64,000 bases of DNA from Aurantimonas coralicida_A. GTDB taxonomy: Bacteria; Pseudomonadota; Alphaproteobacteria; Rhizobiales; Rhizobiaceae. Location of the stretch: NCBI RefSeq assembly GCF_036016755.1, contig NZ_JAYXIH010000002.1, forward strand, positions 1 through 64,000, in the 5' to 3' direction. The notes beneath the pieces were generated by a model. That model saw nothing but the letters and a program-made list of their open reading frames with translations, made no database searches and had not been told where the DNA came from. Numbering within the stretch: position 1 is the stretch's first letter; each line of letters opens with the position of its first letter. This document shows positions 45,656 through 55,119 of this stretch, piece after piece. The translations under genes were made by a program, and so were the position numbers.

Positions 45656-46567
45656 TCAGCGACCGGCAACGGCGATGCCGTCCGCGGAGTCGATCTCCGC
45701 GGTCAGCTGCGCGTTGGCGTTCTCCAGATCCTGCGAAGCAGCGGCATACCAGCTGGCGAACTGCTCCTTCGAAACGACCCGGATGGCGATCGGCATATTG
45801 TAGTGAGCCTGGCCGCAGAGCTCCGAGCACTGGCCGTAGAAGATGCCCTCCCGCTGCGCCTCGAACCAGGATTCGTTCAGGCGACCGGGAACCGCATCGA
45901 CCTTGACGCCCATCGACGGCATCGCGAAGGCGTGAATGACGTCAGCCGACGTCGACAGCAGGCGAATCACCGTATCGACGGGAACGACCACCTCGTTGTC
46001 GACCGCCAAGAGATGGGGATAGGTCCCCTTGTCCTGCTTGCCGGCGCCATCGCGATCTTCCTCCAGCAGAGGATAGGATTCATACGAGACCGTCTCGGCC
46101 TGCGCCTGCGCGGTGCCATCCGCCGGCTGATATTCGTAACCCCAATACCACTGATAGCCGGTCGCCTTGATGGTCAGTTCCGGCTCGCTTGGCGGATTGT
46201 ACTGCGCCGTCAGCAGCTGGAAGGACGGGATCGCCAGGAACAGGAGGATGATCACCGGCGCGACGGTCCAGACGACCTCGATCAGCGTATTGTGGCTGGT
46301 GCGGGACGGGACCGGATTGCGGCTTTCGCGGAAGCGGTAGATGCACCACCCCAAAAGCGCCGCAACGATGATGGTGATCGGGATGACGAAGGCCAGCGCG
46401 TACCAGTTGAACCATTGAATCTGGCTCTCGATAGGCGACATGGCGTCCTGAAGCAGGATCTGCCAGGGATGCGGCTGTCCGGGAAGCAGGTCCGCTTCCT
46501 GCGCGATGGCAGCCCCGGCCGTCGAAAGAAACGCCGTTGCAGCAAAGATCGATCGTCTCACTCGCAT
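45656..46567 (-). CDS. ctaC: Cytochrome c oxidase subunit II
   Basis: This 303-residue subunit II has a signal peptide (MRVRRSIFAATAFLSTAGAA), two membrane helices (about 50-75 and 95-115) and a periplasmic cupredoxin domain. The CuA site is in FYGQCSELCGQAHYNMPI. The aromatic electron-entry patch is ATGYQWYWGYEY. No fused cytochrome c domain is present. It is the first gene of the oxidase operon. I chose ATG 46567; a long upstream frame to 46738 lies in the promoter region. Confidence 0.97.
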   Translation of the reverse strand: MRVRRSIFAATAFLSTAGAAIAQEADLLPGQPHPWQILLQDAMSPIESQIQWFNWYALAFVIPITIIVAALLGWCIYRFRESRNPVPSRTSHNTLIEVVWTVAPVIILLFLAIPSFQLLTAQYNPPSEPELTIKATGYQWYWGYEYQPADGTAQAQAETVSYESYPLLEEDRDGAGKQDKGTYPHLLAVDNEVVVPVDTVIRLLSTSADVIHAFAMPSMGVKVDAVPGRLNESWFEAQREGIFYGQCSELCGQAHYNMPIAIRVVSKEQFASWYAAASQDLENANAQLTAEIDSADGIAVAGR

Positions 46568-46642
46568 TGTCTCCTGTCGCGCTCGCGTCAGTCCCTGATC
46601 CGGAACGGATACTGCTTGGAACCAGCGAACGCCAGCACCAAA

Positions 46643-46664
46643 ACATATGATAATCCGAATATGT
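46643..46664. promoter_or_regulatory. Inverted repeat in the ctaC/ialB divergent intergenic region
   Basis: ACATAT-gataatccga-ATATGT is a perfect 6-bp inverted repeat with a 10-bp spacer, in an AT-rich patch 76 bp upstream of ctaC. It may be an operator for the oxidase operon. The rest of the 373-bp gap (46568-46940) shows no clear -35/-10 pair or small gene. Confidence 0.35.
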
Positions 46665-46940
46665 CCGGTAGCCCAGTGCTTCAAACCACGAAACCCGGTT
46701 TTCCGCAACATCTTAGAACGGCCATCCACTTGCGACATATTCGCGATGCCGCGGGCATAATCCGAGCAACATCAGTCGCTAGCGAGGCTTTGTGCGAAAG
46801 GACGGTGCTCGCGCGACGCGCGTTTTATGCGATTATCCCCGCGCTATGGACATCCGCCTCGCCGGCAAGCGGCATCGCCGGTAACCAATTATTTGCCATA
46901 GAAGCGGCAAATGAGAAGCAAGCCTGATTCGGATTTTACG

Positions 46941-47459
46941 ATGACACATGCCTTTCTGCCGCGACTCGCGGCCCTCGTCCTGATGGCCGCCGCAGCCGCG
47001 GCGCAGCCCGCCGCGGCGCAATCCGGCGCCACCGGAACGGTCAAGTCCCAGCACGGGGCGTGGGCCATCGTCTGCGATCAGCCGGCCGGCGCCTCCGGCG
47101 AACAATGCGCCCTGCTTCAAAACGTCGTGGCCGAAGACCGCCCCGAAGTCGGCCTGTCGATCGTCGCGCTGAAGACCGCGGACCAGCAGGCGCGCATCCT
47201 GCGCGTGCTCGCCCCGCTCGGCATTCTTCTGCCCAACGGCCTCGGATTGTATGTCGACGGCAACGACATCGGCAGAGCGCAGTTCGTGCGCTGCTTCCAG
47301 GACGGATGCTTCGCTGAGGTGGTTCTCGCCGACGACCTGCTGGAAACCTTGTCCAGCGGCAAGATGGCGACCTTCATCGTCTTCCAGACGCCAGAACAGG
47401 GCATCGGTATCCCGGTAGACCTCGACGGCTTCAAGGACGGCTTCGCCGCCCTGCCGTGA
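46941..47459 (+). CDS. IalB-family secreted protein
   Basis: This 172-residue protein has a signal peptide ending AAA/QPAAA and an invasion-associated locus B domain: VKSQHGAWAIVCDQPAG, GEQCALLQNV, GILLPNGLGLYVDGNDIG and FVRCFQDGCFAEVVL, with paired cysteines. IalB was named in Bartonella for erythrocyte invasion. Homologues are widespread in non-pathogenic Hyphomicrobiales and their general role is unknown. ATG 46911 would add ten residues before the signal. Confidence 0.88.
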   Translation: MTHAFLPRLAALVLMAAAAAAQPAAAQSGATGTVKSQHGAWAIVCDQPAGASGEQCALLQNVVAEDRPEVGLSIVALKTADQQARILRVLAPLGILLPNGLGLYVDGNDIGRAQFVRCFQDGCFAEVVLADDLLETLSSGKMATFIVFQTPEQGIGIPVDLDGFKDGFAALP

Positions 47460-47571
47460 TCGCGGCGAACGCCGGCCGGAGCCGCGCGGCTGTCTCGTGC
47501 CCCCAGCCGTTGGCATACGGCCCACCCGCTCTTATGTCGTGGCTCTGAATCTTTCGACCGAGGAGCCTGCC

Positions 47572-48987
47572 ATGACCGCGTCGCTGATCGAGCGCTTCGA
47601 CATTTCCAGAGCCGAGATCGACACCATCCTTGGCGAAGCGCTCCAAGGCGCGGACGATGGCGAACTGTTCCTTGAATATCGCGAATCGGAATCGCTGGTG
47701 TTCGACAATGGCCGCCTCAAGGCCGGCAATTTTTCGACCGACCAGGGCTTCGGCTTGCGCGCCGTCGCCGGCGATGCCGTCGGCTACGCCCATGCGGGTG
47801 ACTTTTCCGACGCCGCCCTGAAACGTGCGGCACAAGCCGTCACCGCCGTGAAAACCGGCCATCACGGGACCTATGCCGAGCCGCCCGCCGGCACCAATCG
47901 CAAGCTCTATGGCGACGAGAACCCGATCCCCTCGCCGGGATTCGAGGCGAAGATCAAGCTTCTCCAGGACATCGACGCCTATGTGCGGGCCAAGGGCGAG
48001 GATGTGCGCCAGGTTTCGGTGACGCTCGGCTCGCAATGGCAGACGGTCGAAATCCTGCGCGCCGACGGACGGCTGGCCAAGGACGTGCGACCGCTGGTGC
48101 GGATCAATGTTTCGGTGGTCTGCGGCAAGGATGACCGGCAGGAATCGGGCTCGTTCGGCGCCGGAGGACGGACTGGCTTCGGCGAGTTTTTTGTCACCGA
48201 AAACTGGCAGCATATCGCCGACGAGGCGCTGCGCCAGGCCCGGGTCAATCTCAGCGCCGTTCCCGCCCCCGCCGGCACTTTCGACATCGTGCTCGGGTCC
48301 GGCTGGCCGGGCGTCATGCTGCACGAGGCGGTAGGCCACGGACTGGAGGGCGATTTCAACCGCAAGAAGACCTCCGCCTTTGCCGGCCTGATGGGCAGCC
48401 AGGTGGCGGCCAAGGGGGTCACCGTCGTCGATGACGGCACCATCGCCGAGCGGCGCGGCTCGCTGACGATCGACGACGAAGGCACGCCGACGAACCGGAC
48501 CGTGCTGATCGAGGACGGCAAGCTGGTCGGCTACATGCAGGACCGCCAGAACGCCCGGCTGATGGGGATGGCCGCCACCGGCAACGGTCGGCGCCAGTCC
48601 TACGCCCATTCGCCGATGCCGCGTATGACCAACACCATGATGCTGGAGGGGTCGCACACGCCGCAGGAGATAATCGCCTCGGTCAAGGACGGCATTTATG
48701 CCGTCTCCTTCGGTGGTGGCCAGGTCGACATCACCAGCGGCAAATTTGTCTTCGGCTGCACCGAGGCCTACCGGATCCGCGATGGCAAGGTCGAGGAGCC
48801 GGTAAAAGGCGCGATGCTGATCGGCAATGGACCGGAGGCGATGCACCGGGTGTCGATGATCGGCAACGACGTCGCCCTCGATACCGGGATTGGCATGTGC
48901 GGCAAGAACGGCCAGGGCGTGCCCGTCGGCGTCGGCCAGCCGCATCTGCGCATGGACCAGGTAACGGTCGGTGGCACCGAGGCGTGA
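47572..48987 (+). CDS. tldD: Metalloprotease TldD
   Basis: This 471-residue TldD works with TldE/PmbA as a zinc protease that trims unfolded peptides. The HExxxH motif is MLHEAVGHGLEGDF, followed by FVFGCTEAYRIRDGKVEEPV and the C-terminal zinc-region MCGKNGQGVPVGVGQPHL. It starts ATG 47572 and ends in a GTGA overlap with the sirtuin gene. Its partner TldE is not in the window. Confidence 0.95.
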   Translation: MTASLIERFDISRAEIDTILGEALQGADDGELFLEYRESESLVFDNGRLKAGNFSTDQGFGLRAVAGDAVGYAHAGDFSDAALKRAAQAVTAVKTGHHGTYAEPPAGTNRKLYGDENPIPSPGFEAKIKLLQDIDAYVRAKGEDVRQVSVTLGSQWQTVEILRADGRLAKDVRPLVRINVSVVCGKDDRQESGSFGAGGRTGFGEFFVTENWQHIADEALRQARVNLSAVPAPAGTFDIVLGSGWPGVMLHEAVGHGLEGDFNRKKTSAFAGLMGSQVAAKGVTVVDDGTIAERRGSLTIDDEGTPTNRTVLIEDGKLVGYMQDRQNARLMGMAATGNGRRQSYAHSPMPRMTNTMMLEGSHTPQEIIASVKDGIYAVSFGGGQVDITSGKFVFGCTEAYRIRDGKVEEPVKGAMLIGNGPEAMHRVSMIGNDVALDTGIGMCGKNGQGVPVGVGQPHLRMDQVTVGGTEA

Positions 48988-49691
48988 GACGCCCCGGTTC
49001 GATCGTTATCCTGACGGGCGCTGGAATCTCGGCCGAATCCGGCGTCGACACCTTCCGCGACAAGGGCGGGATCTGGTCGCGGGTGAAGCTGGAGGACGTG
49101 GCGACGCCAGAGGGCTTTTCCCGCGATCCGGCGATGGTCCACGCGTTCTACAATGCTCGCCGCGCGGGGCTTGCCGCGATCGAGCCCAATGCGGCCCACC
49201 ACGCCCTCGCCAAGCTGGAACGTGTCCATGACGGCGCCGTCACGCTGGTCACGCAGAATATCGACGATCTGCACGAACGCGCCGGCTCGCGAAACATCGT
49301 CCATATGCATGGCGAACTCACCAAGGCGTTCTGCGCGGCCTGCGGAACCCACTCATTGGCGGACGGTGATTTGAGCGCCGACCTGGTCTGCACCGCCTGC
49401 GGGCATGCCGGCCGCATGCGCCCGGACGTCGTCTGGTTCGGCGAGATTCCCTATCACATGGACGACATCTACAAGCGCCTTCTGGCCGCCGATCTTTTCG
49501 TCTCCATCGGCACCAGCGGCGCGGTCTATCCGGCGGCGGGCTTCGTCGCCGAGGCGCGCGCCGCCGGAATCCGAACCCTGGAACTCAATCTCGAGCCGTC
49601 GGACGGCACGCCGCTTTTCGACGAGGCCCGTCACGGCAAGGCAAGCGTCCTGGTGCCCGCGTTCGTTACAGAAATCCTCGCCGGGATCTGA
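48984..49691 (+). CDS. cobB: NAD-dependent protein deacylase, sirtuin
   Basis: This 235-residue sirtuin has the NAD motif LTGAGISAESGVDTFRDKGG, TQNIDDLHERAGSRNIVHMH with the catalytic His, four zinc cysteines (FCAACGTHS ... CTACGHAG), PDVVWFGEIPY and GTSGAVYPAAGFV. The Tyr and Arg used by desuccinylase-type (SIRT5/CobB) enzymes are probably in AFYNARRAGL. GTG 48984 overlaps the tldD stop. Confidence 0.94.
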   Translation: MRRPGSIVILTGAGISAESGVDTFRDKGGIWSRVKLEDVATPEGFSRDPAMVHAFYNARRAGLAAIEPNAAHHALAKLERVHDGAVTLVTQNIDDLHERAGSRNIVHMHGELTKAFCAACGTHSLADGDLSADLVCTACGHAGRMRPDVVWFGEIPYHMDDIYKRLLAADLFVSIGTSGAVYPAAGFVAEARAAGIRTLELNLEPSDGTPLFDEARHGKASVLVPAFVTEILAGI

Positions 49692-49745
49692 CGCGCCAGC
49701 CGCCTTGGCCTGAAGCCAGCCTCCACGCCGATCAGGCAGCCGCCG

Positions 49746-50366
49746 TTATGGATACACGCGTTCGACAGTCCAGGGCGCACCTGGCTCCGTTCGCCGGAAG
49801 ATCGCCCGATCGTGCAAGCGAAACTGGCCATCCTGCCAAAACTCGATCTGGACCGGCACCAGACGAAATCCCGACCAACGGGCCGGCCGCGGGATGTCAC
49901 CATCGCCATACTGTTCGCCCAATTCGGCGACACGCTTCTCCAGGACCGCGCGGTTATCGAGCGGCCGCGACTGGTCCGACGCCCAGGCCCCGACCCGGCT
50001 GCCCCGCGGCCGCTCGGCAAAATAGGCATCGGCTTCGTCGTCGCTGACGATCTCGACCGGCCCGCGCAGCCGAACCTGCCGGCGTAGCGACTTCCAATGG
50101 AAGCACATGGCGGCCTTGCGGCTGGCGAGAATCTGCCGACCCTTATCGCTCTCGAAATTGGTGTAGACGACGAAGCCCCGTTCATCGAACCCCTTCAGGA
50201 GCATCATCCTGACATCGGGCAGCCCGTGTTCGTCGACGCTCGCCAGCGCGGTCGCGCCCGGATCGTTCGACTCGCTCTCTCCAGCGGCGTCGAGCCAGGT
50301 GGAAAACAGGGCAAACGGATCGTCGCCGACAGGCGTTTCACCAAGGGTTAATAGTTCCTTCGCCAT
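49746..50366 (-). CDS. pdxH: Pyridoxamine 5'-phosphate oxidase
   Basis: This 206-residue FMN enzyme oxidises PNP or PMP to PLP. Motifs are GLPDVRMMLLKGFDERGFV, YTNFESDKGRQILASRKAAM, CFHWKSLRRQVRLRGPVE, AWASDQSRPLDNRAVLEKR and the C-terminal signature FRLVPVQIEFWQDGQFRLHD. It ends in the VYP tail typical of the family. Confidence 0.97.
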   Translation of the reverse strand: MAKELLTLGETPVGDDPFALFSTWLDAAGESESNDPGATALASVDEHGLPDVRMMLLKGFDERGFVVYTNFESDKGRQILASRKAAMCFHWKSLRRQVRLRGPVEIVSDDEADAYFAERPRGSRVGAWASDQSRPLDNRAVLEKRVAELGEQYGDGDIPRPARWSGFRLVPVQIEFWQDGQFRLHDRAIFRRTEPGAPWTVERVYP

Positions 50367-50436
50367 ATTGGACCTGTCTTACCTTTCCGGAACACCTTGC
50401 CGAATCGCGCGCGGCAACCTTAGACATAAAAGATTG

Positions 50437-50865
50437 ATGGCACTGTTCAAAACTCTTTCAATGATCGCTCTTCTACTCGGCCTCGGCGGATGCGTCGTGT
50501 CGGGACCGGGACTTGGCGACATGGTGGATAACAGCTTCATCACCGGCTCGATCGCGCCGGCCGTCGACGCCGCGCCGACCCAGGTGGCCGCACAGCCGGA
50601 CCAGGTCTCGGACCGGCGCACCGTGCGCAACGCCGTCTCCGCTGCCGATATCGAGGGCGCCGGCGGGCGCTACGCCTGGGCCAACCCGCAGACCGGTGCC
50701 AACGGCGTCATCACGGCGCTGCAGGAAGTGCGCGCGGGACGGCAGATCTGCCGCAAATTCCAGACCTCCCGCCAGCGCTTCGACGGCATCGCCCTCTACA
50801 ATGGCGAGGCCTGCACGGTCGGGGAAGGCGAATGGGCTCTCGTGCGGTTCGACGAAAATCGCTGA
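50437..50865 (+). CDS. 17-kDa-type surface lipoprotein (RT0821/Lpp0805 family)
   Basis: This 142-residue putative outer-membrane lipoprotein has a short signal with lipobox LGLGGC. The C-terminal half reads RYAWANPQTGANGVITALQE, RQICRKFQTSR and GEACTVGEGEW, which fits the small surface-antigen family. It is divergent from pdxH and precedes the DnaJ-family gene. Role is unknown; homologues are structural envelope proteins. Confidence 0.8.
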   Translation: MALFKTLSMIALLLGLGGCVVSGPGLGDMVDNSFITGSIAPAVDAAPTQVAAQPDQVSDRRTVRNAVSAADIEGAGGRYAWANPQTGANGVITALQEVRAGRQICRKFQTSRQRFDGIALYNGEACTVGEGEWALVRFDENR

Positions 50866-50992
50866 TCCGCCTTCGTCAGCCTACGCTCCGCCCTTAAATT
50901 TCCAACCTCCTGCCTACATATAGGCTTTCGGCGCGGCCCGGCCGCTGTCCCTCGTTCAACATCCGTCCGCATCGTGAAGGACCCATTGCCTC

Positions 50993-51958
50993 ATGCGCGA
51001 TCCTTACGCCGCTCTTGGCGTCGCAAAATCCGCGAGCGAGAAGGACATCAAGTCGGCCTTCCGCAAGCTCGCCAAGCAGTACCACCCTGATGCCAACGCG
51101 AAGGATCCGACCGCCGCGGCGCGTTTCAACGAAGCCAACCAGGCTTACGAGATTCTCGGTGACAAGGAGAAGCGGGCGCAATTCGACCGCGGCGAGATCG
51201 ATGCGGAAGGCAAGCCGAAATTCCAGGGCTTCTCCGGATTTGGCGGGGGCGCGGGCGGCAGTCCGTTCGCCGGACGGCGCGCCGGTCAGCCGGGAGGCTT
51301 TGAATTCCGCTCCACGGGTCGGGCGGAGGATTTCGGCGAGGAGAGCACGTTCTCCGACTTCTTCGAACAGGCTTTTCGCGGCGCGGGCGCCGGCAGGGGG
51401 GGGGATCGCGCCGGGTTTTCTGCGGCACGCGAGGCAGCGGCCAAGGCACCCGACATCAAGGCCAACCTCAGGGTGCGGCTCGCCGACATCGTCTCGAACG
51501 AAAAGGTCGAGGCCATCTTCCCGAACGGGAAACGGCTGGCGATCCGGCTTCCCGATGGCGTCGAGGACGGACAGGTTATCCGGCTGAAGGGACAGGGCCA
51601 GCCGGCGGCCTATCCGGGCGGCGCGGCCGGAGACGCGCTCGTGACCATCAATTTCGCCGCGCATCCGCGCTTTCGAGTCGAGGGGCACGATCTCGTCCAC
51701 GATCTGCCGGTTCCGCTGAAGACGGCGGTGCTCGGCGGCAAGGTCGAGGTCGAGACGCTGGACGGGCGGATCGCCTTGTCGATCCCGGCCTGGACCGATT
51801 CCGGCAAGACCTTCCGCCTTCGCGGCAAGGGCCTGACCGCCAAATCCGGCGGCCGGGGGGACCTTCTCGCCACCGTTCAGGTCATGTTGCCGAGCGGCGA
51901 TCACGAGCTCGAGGACTTGCTGAGACAGCGGGCCGAGAGCGAGAACGCGGCCGGATGA
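50993..51958 (+). CDS. DnaJ-family chaperone (CbpA-like)
   Basis: This 321-residue co-chaperone has a J domain (residues 1-65, with HPD in YHPDANAK), a Gly/Phe-rich linker (FSGFGGGAGGSPFAG) and a C-terminal substrate-binding domain. It has no cysteine-rich zinc domain, so it is the type II/CbpA class and not the main DnaJ. It stimulates DnaK. ATG 50993 lies downstream of an AT-rich stretch. Confidence 0.93.
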   Translation: MRDPYAALGVAKSASEKDIKSAFRKLAKQYHPDANAKDPTAAARFNEANQAYEILGDKEKRAQFDRGEIDAEGKPKFQGFSGFGGGAGGSPFAGRRAGQPGGFEFRSTGRAEDFGEESTFSDFFEQAFRGAGAGRGGDRAGFSAAREAAAKAPDIKANLRVRLADIVSNEKVEAIFPNGKRLAIRLPDGVEDGQVIRLKGQGQPAAYPGGAAGDALVTINFAAHPRFRVEGHDLVHDLPVPLKTAVLGGKVEVETLDGRIALSIPAWTDSGKTFRLRGKGLTAKSGGRGDLLATVQVMLPSGDHELEDLLRQRAESENAAG

Positions 51959-52095
51959 CCGGGCGCCTTGCCATGCCTCTGTCAACCTCGTGCGCAGGGA
52001 TGCGCGGGAGGGCCGCGCTTGATGGCCGGGCGGGCCTATGTCATACCCGCCGCCGCAAAACTATCGCTCGCCGAGACATCTGAAGGAACAACGCC

Positions 52096-52920
52096 ATGGC
52101 CCAGTCGACCGGTCTGATGGACGGCAAACGCGGCCTCGTCATGGGTGTTGCGAACAACCGCTCGATCGCCTGGGGTATCGCCAAGGCCCTTGCCGCGCAG
52201 GGAGCCGAGATCGCGCTGACCTATCAGGGCGACGCCCTGAAGAAGCGGGTCGGACCGCTCGCCGACGAGATCGGCGCGGTTCTTGCCGGACATTGCGACG
52301 TGACCGACGAGACGACGATCGACGCGGTCTTCGCCGATGTCGAACAGCGCTGGGGCAAGATCGATTTCCTCGTCCACGCCATCGCCTTTTCCGACAAGGA
52401 CGAGCTGACCGGACGTTATGTCGAGACGTCTCGGGAAAACTTCCGCAAGACGATGGACATATCGGTCTATTCCCTGACGGCCGTCGCGGCGCGAGCGGAG
52501 AAGCTGCTGGTCGATGGCGGATCGATCCTGACGCTGACCTATTACGGCGCCGAGAAGGTGATGCCGCACTACAACGTCATGGGCGTCGCCAAGGCCGCTC
52601 TCGAGGCATCCGTTCGCTATCTCGCCGTCGATCTCGGCAAGCAGGCGATCCGGGTCAACGCCATCTCGGCCGGGCCGATCAAGACGCTGGCCGCCTCCGG
52701 CATTGGCGACTTCCGCTACATTCTCAAGTGGAACGAGTACAATTCGCCGCTCAAGCGCACCGTGACCACCGACGAGGTCGGTCAGTCGGCACTGTATCTC
52801 TTGTCCGACATGTCGCGCGGCGTCACCGGGGAAGTCCATCATGTCGATTGCGGTTACCACACCGTCGGCATGAAGGCGGTGGACGCGCCTGATATCTCGG
52901 TGGTGAAGGATCTTCCGTAG
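52096..52920 (+). CDS. fabI: Enoyl-[acyl-carrier-protein] reductase
   Basis: This 274-residue SDR performs the last step of fatty acid elongation using NADH or NADPH. Marks are RGLVMGVANNRSIAWGIAKA, LVHAIAFSDKDELTGRYVET, LTYYGAEKVMPHYNVMGVAK (catalytic Tyr and Lys), and AISAGPIKTLAASGI. The ATG at 52096 follows GAAGGAAC. The neighbours DnaJ and histidine phosphatase keep a usual alphaproteobacterial order. Confidence 0.97.
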   Translation: MAQSTGLMDGKRGLVMGVANNRSIAWGIAKALAAQGAEIALTYQGDALKKRVGPLADEIGAVLAGHCDVTDETTIDAVFADVEQRWGKIDFLVHAIAFSDKDELTGRYVETSRENFRKTMDISVYSLTAVAARAEKLLVDGGSILTLTYYGAEKVMPHYNVMGVAKAALEASVRYLAVDLGKQAIRVNAISAGPIKTLAASGIGDFRYILKWNEYNSPLKRTVTTDEVGQSALYLLSDMSRGVTGEVHHVDCGYHTVGMKAVDAPDISVVKDLP

Positions 52921-52938
52921 GCGGCATCCCGGCTCACC

Positions 52939-53532
52939 ATGACGCTCCCGAACCTTTATCTCTGCCGCCATGGCCAGACGGACTGGAACGCCGAAGGCCG
53001 CCTGCAAGGCCAGGAGGACATCCCGCTCAACGAGCTCGGCCGGGCGCAGGCGAAGCGCAATGGCCGCTATCTGCGCAGCGTCCTCGGTGACGGCGCAGGG
53101 GAATTTCGCTTTCTGTCGAGCCCGCTCTCGCGCGCCACCGAGACGATGCGGATCATTCGCACCGAACTCGGCTTGGCCGAGAGCGATTTTACAACCGACG
53201 CGCGCTTGGTCGAATTGCATTTCGGAGACTGGCAAGGATCGACCATCAAGGAAGTGCGCGCCCGGGACCCCGAGGGCATCGCGGCGCGCAAGGCCGACAA
53301 ATGGAACTTCGTGCCGCCCGGCCCCGATGCGGAATCATATGCGATGCTCGCAGAGCGCGTGCGGCCGGTCTTCGAAGACTTGGGCGAGCCGACCATCGTC
53401 ACCGCTCATGGCGGCGTCACTCGCAGCTTTCTGCGCTGTTACGACAACCTGGGCGCCGACGAGGCGTCGCATATCGGCATTCCGCAGGACCGCATCCTGC
53501 ATTACCGGGACGCGATCGTCAGCTGGGTTTGA
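52939..53532 (+). CDS. Histidine phosphatase family protein
   Basis: This 197-residue protein has the phosphohistidine motif LCRHGQTDWNAEGRLQGQED and the second-half signature VTAHGGVTRSFLRCY. It is related to cofactor-dependent phosphoglycerate mutases and to the GpmB-like phosphatases. The substrate is unknown; the single small domain suggests a phosphatase. Confidence 0.92.
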   Translation: MTLPNLYLCRHGQTDWNAEGRLQGQEDIPLNELGRAQAKRNGRYLRSVLGDGAGEFRFLSSPLSRATETMRIIRTELGLAESDFTTDARLVELHFGDWQGSTIKEVRARDPEGIAARKADKWNFVPPGPDAESYAMLAERVRPVFEDLGEPTIVTAHGGVTRSFLRCYDNLGADEASHIGIPQDRILHYRDAIVSWV

Positions 53533-53544
53533 TATCGCTCCGGG

Positions 53545-53793
53545 TCAGCCGGCATCCACCAGACGCAAATTGTCGGCCTCGTCGAAGATCAGCACGACGT
53601 TCATACCCGGCCGGACCGCTTCATAGTCGAAATGATCCGGCAGATCGTAAATCAGTCCGTCGCTTAATTTCAGCTGCGCCCGGTCGCGATCGATCGATTC
53701 GATCGTGCCGTCGACCTCCTCCGCTAACGAGGGGATCGTCATCGCCACTGTCAGGAAGGACGTTGCGAAAAATGCAAGAATTTTTCTGGTCAC
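53545..53793 (-). CDS. DUF1344 secreted protein
   Basis: This 82-residue protein has a signal peptide (KILAFFATSFLTVAMTIPSL, cleaved after LAEE or thereabouts) and a mature DUF1344 domain VDGTIESIDRDRAQLKLSDG with YDLPDHFDYEAV. GTG 53793 is supported by the family; a longer frame to 53952 is not. The function is unknown. It is convergent with the phosphatase and divergent from aroC. Confidence 0.82.
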   Translation of the reverse strand: MTRKILAFFATSFLTVAMTIPSLAEEVDGTIESIDRDRAQLKLSDGLIYDLPDHFDYEAVRPGMNVVLIFDEADNLRLVDAG

Positions 53794-54020
53794 CAGCTTG
53801 CCCTCGTTCCGATGTGCGTGCGTCTGCGACCCGTCTCGGTCGCGGCACTCGCCGGCCGCCCCTGAAGCAGCTTGCCGACAAGGACGGAAGTTCGCGCCGG
53901 ATTGTGTCAATTCTCGTACCGTCCGGTTACGTTTGATGTCGATCGGTTGCATTTGACGGAGTTGGTTAAGCTACCGTAATCGAACCAGCCCCCTACTCTC
54001 TCTTCTCCTGGCGGAGTTTC

Positions 54021-55115
54021 ATGTCTCACAACAGTTTCGGTCACCTGTTCCGCGTCACCACCTGGGGCGAAAGCCACGGTATCGCGATCGGCTGCGTCGT
54101 CGATGGCACCCCGCCAGGAATCCGCTTTTCGGAAGCCGACATCCAGGCGTTTCTGGACAAGCGCCGCCCGGGCCAGTCCCGCTATACGACCCAGCGCCAG
54201 GAGCCGGATCAGGTGCGCGTTCTGTCCGGCGTCATGCCGGGCGACAGCGAGGGCGAACTGGTCTCGACCGGCACCCCGATCGCGCTTGAAATCCAGAATG
54301 TCGACCAGCGCTCGAAGGATTATTCCGACATCGCCCGGCGCTACCGCCCCGGCCATGCCGACATCACCTACGACATGAAATACGGCGTCCGCGACTATCG
54401 CGGCGGCGGTCGCTCCTCGGCCCGCGAGACCGCGACGCGGGTCGCGGCCGGCGCCATCGCGCGGCGCATCGTGCCCGGTCTCGTGGTGCGGGCGGCGCTG
54501 GTGCAGATCGGCACCATCGCCCTCGACCGCGAGCGCTGGGACTGGGCCGAGATCGATCGCAATCCCTTCTTCTGCCCGGACGCGGAAACCGCCGAACGCT
54601 GGGCAACGCATCTCGACGCAATCCGCAAGCAGGGCTCATCGGTCGGCGCGGTCGTCGAAGTGGTCGCCGAAGGCGTGCCAGCCGGGCTCGGCGCGCCGAT
54701 CTACGGCAAGCTGGACAGCGACATCGCCGCCAACCTCATGTCGATCAACGCGGTCAAGGGTGTCGAAATCGGTGACGGCTTTACGGCCGCGACGTTGAGC
54801 GGCGAGGACAATGCCGATGAAATCCGCATCGGCGCCGACGGCCAGCCGCAATTCCTGTCCAACCACGCCGGCGGCGTTCTCGGCGGCATCTCTACCGGCC
54901 AGCCGGTGGTGGCGCGCTTCGCCGTCAAGCCGACCTCGTCGATCCTGACGCCGAAGCGCTCGATCAACGCCGATGGCGAGGAAGTCGACGTCATGACCAA
55001 GGGCCGCCACGACCCTTGTGTCGGCATCCGCGCGGTCCCGATCGGCGAGGCCATGGTCGCCTGTGCGATCGCCGACCACTATCTGCGCCATCGCGGCCAG
55101 ACCGGACGCGGGTAA
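54021..55115 (+). CDS. aroC: Chorismate synthase
   Basis: This 364-residue enzyme converts EPSP to chorismate with reduced FMN. It has FGHLFRVTTWGESHGIAIGC, GRSSARETATRVAAGAIARR, and SNHAGGVLGGISTGQPVVAR, plus the RHDPCVGIRAVPIGEAM signature. The start MSHNSFGH has GGCGGAG upstream. It is the seventh shikimate step. Confidence 0.97.
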   Translation: MSHNSFGHLFRVTTWGESHGIAIGCVVDGTPPGIRFSEADIQAFLDKRRPGQSRYTTQRQEPDQVRVLSGVMPGDSEGELVSTGTPIALEIQNVDQRSKDYSDIARRYRPGHADITYDMKYGVRDYRGGGRSSARETATRVAAGAIARRIVPGLVVRAALVQIGTIALDRERWDWAEIDRNPFFCPDAETAERWATHLDAIRKQGSSVGAVVEVVAEGVPAGLGAPIYGKLDSDIAANLMSINAVKGVEIGDGFTAATLSGEDNADEIRIGADGQPQFLSNHAGGVLGGISTGQPVVARFAVKPTSSILTPKRSINADGEEVDVMTKGRHDPCVGIRAVPIGEAMVACAIADHYLRHRGQTGRG

Positions 55116-55119
55116 GCGG

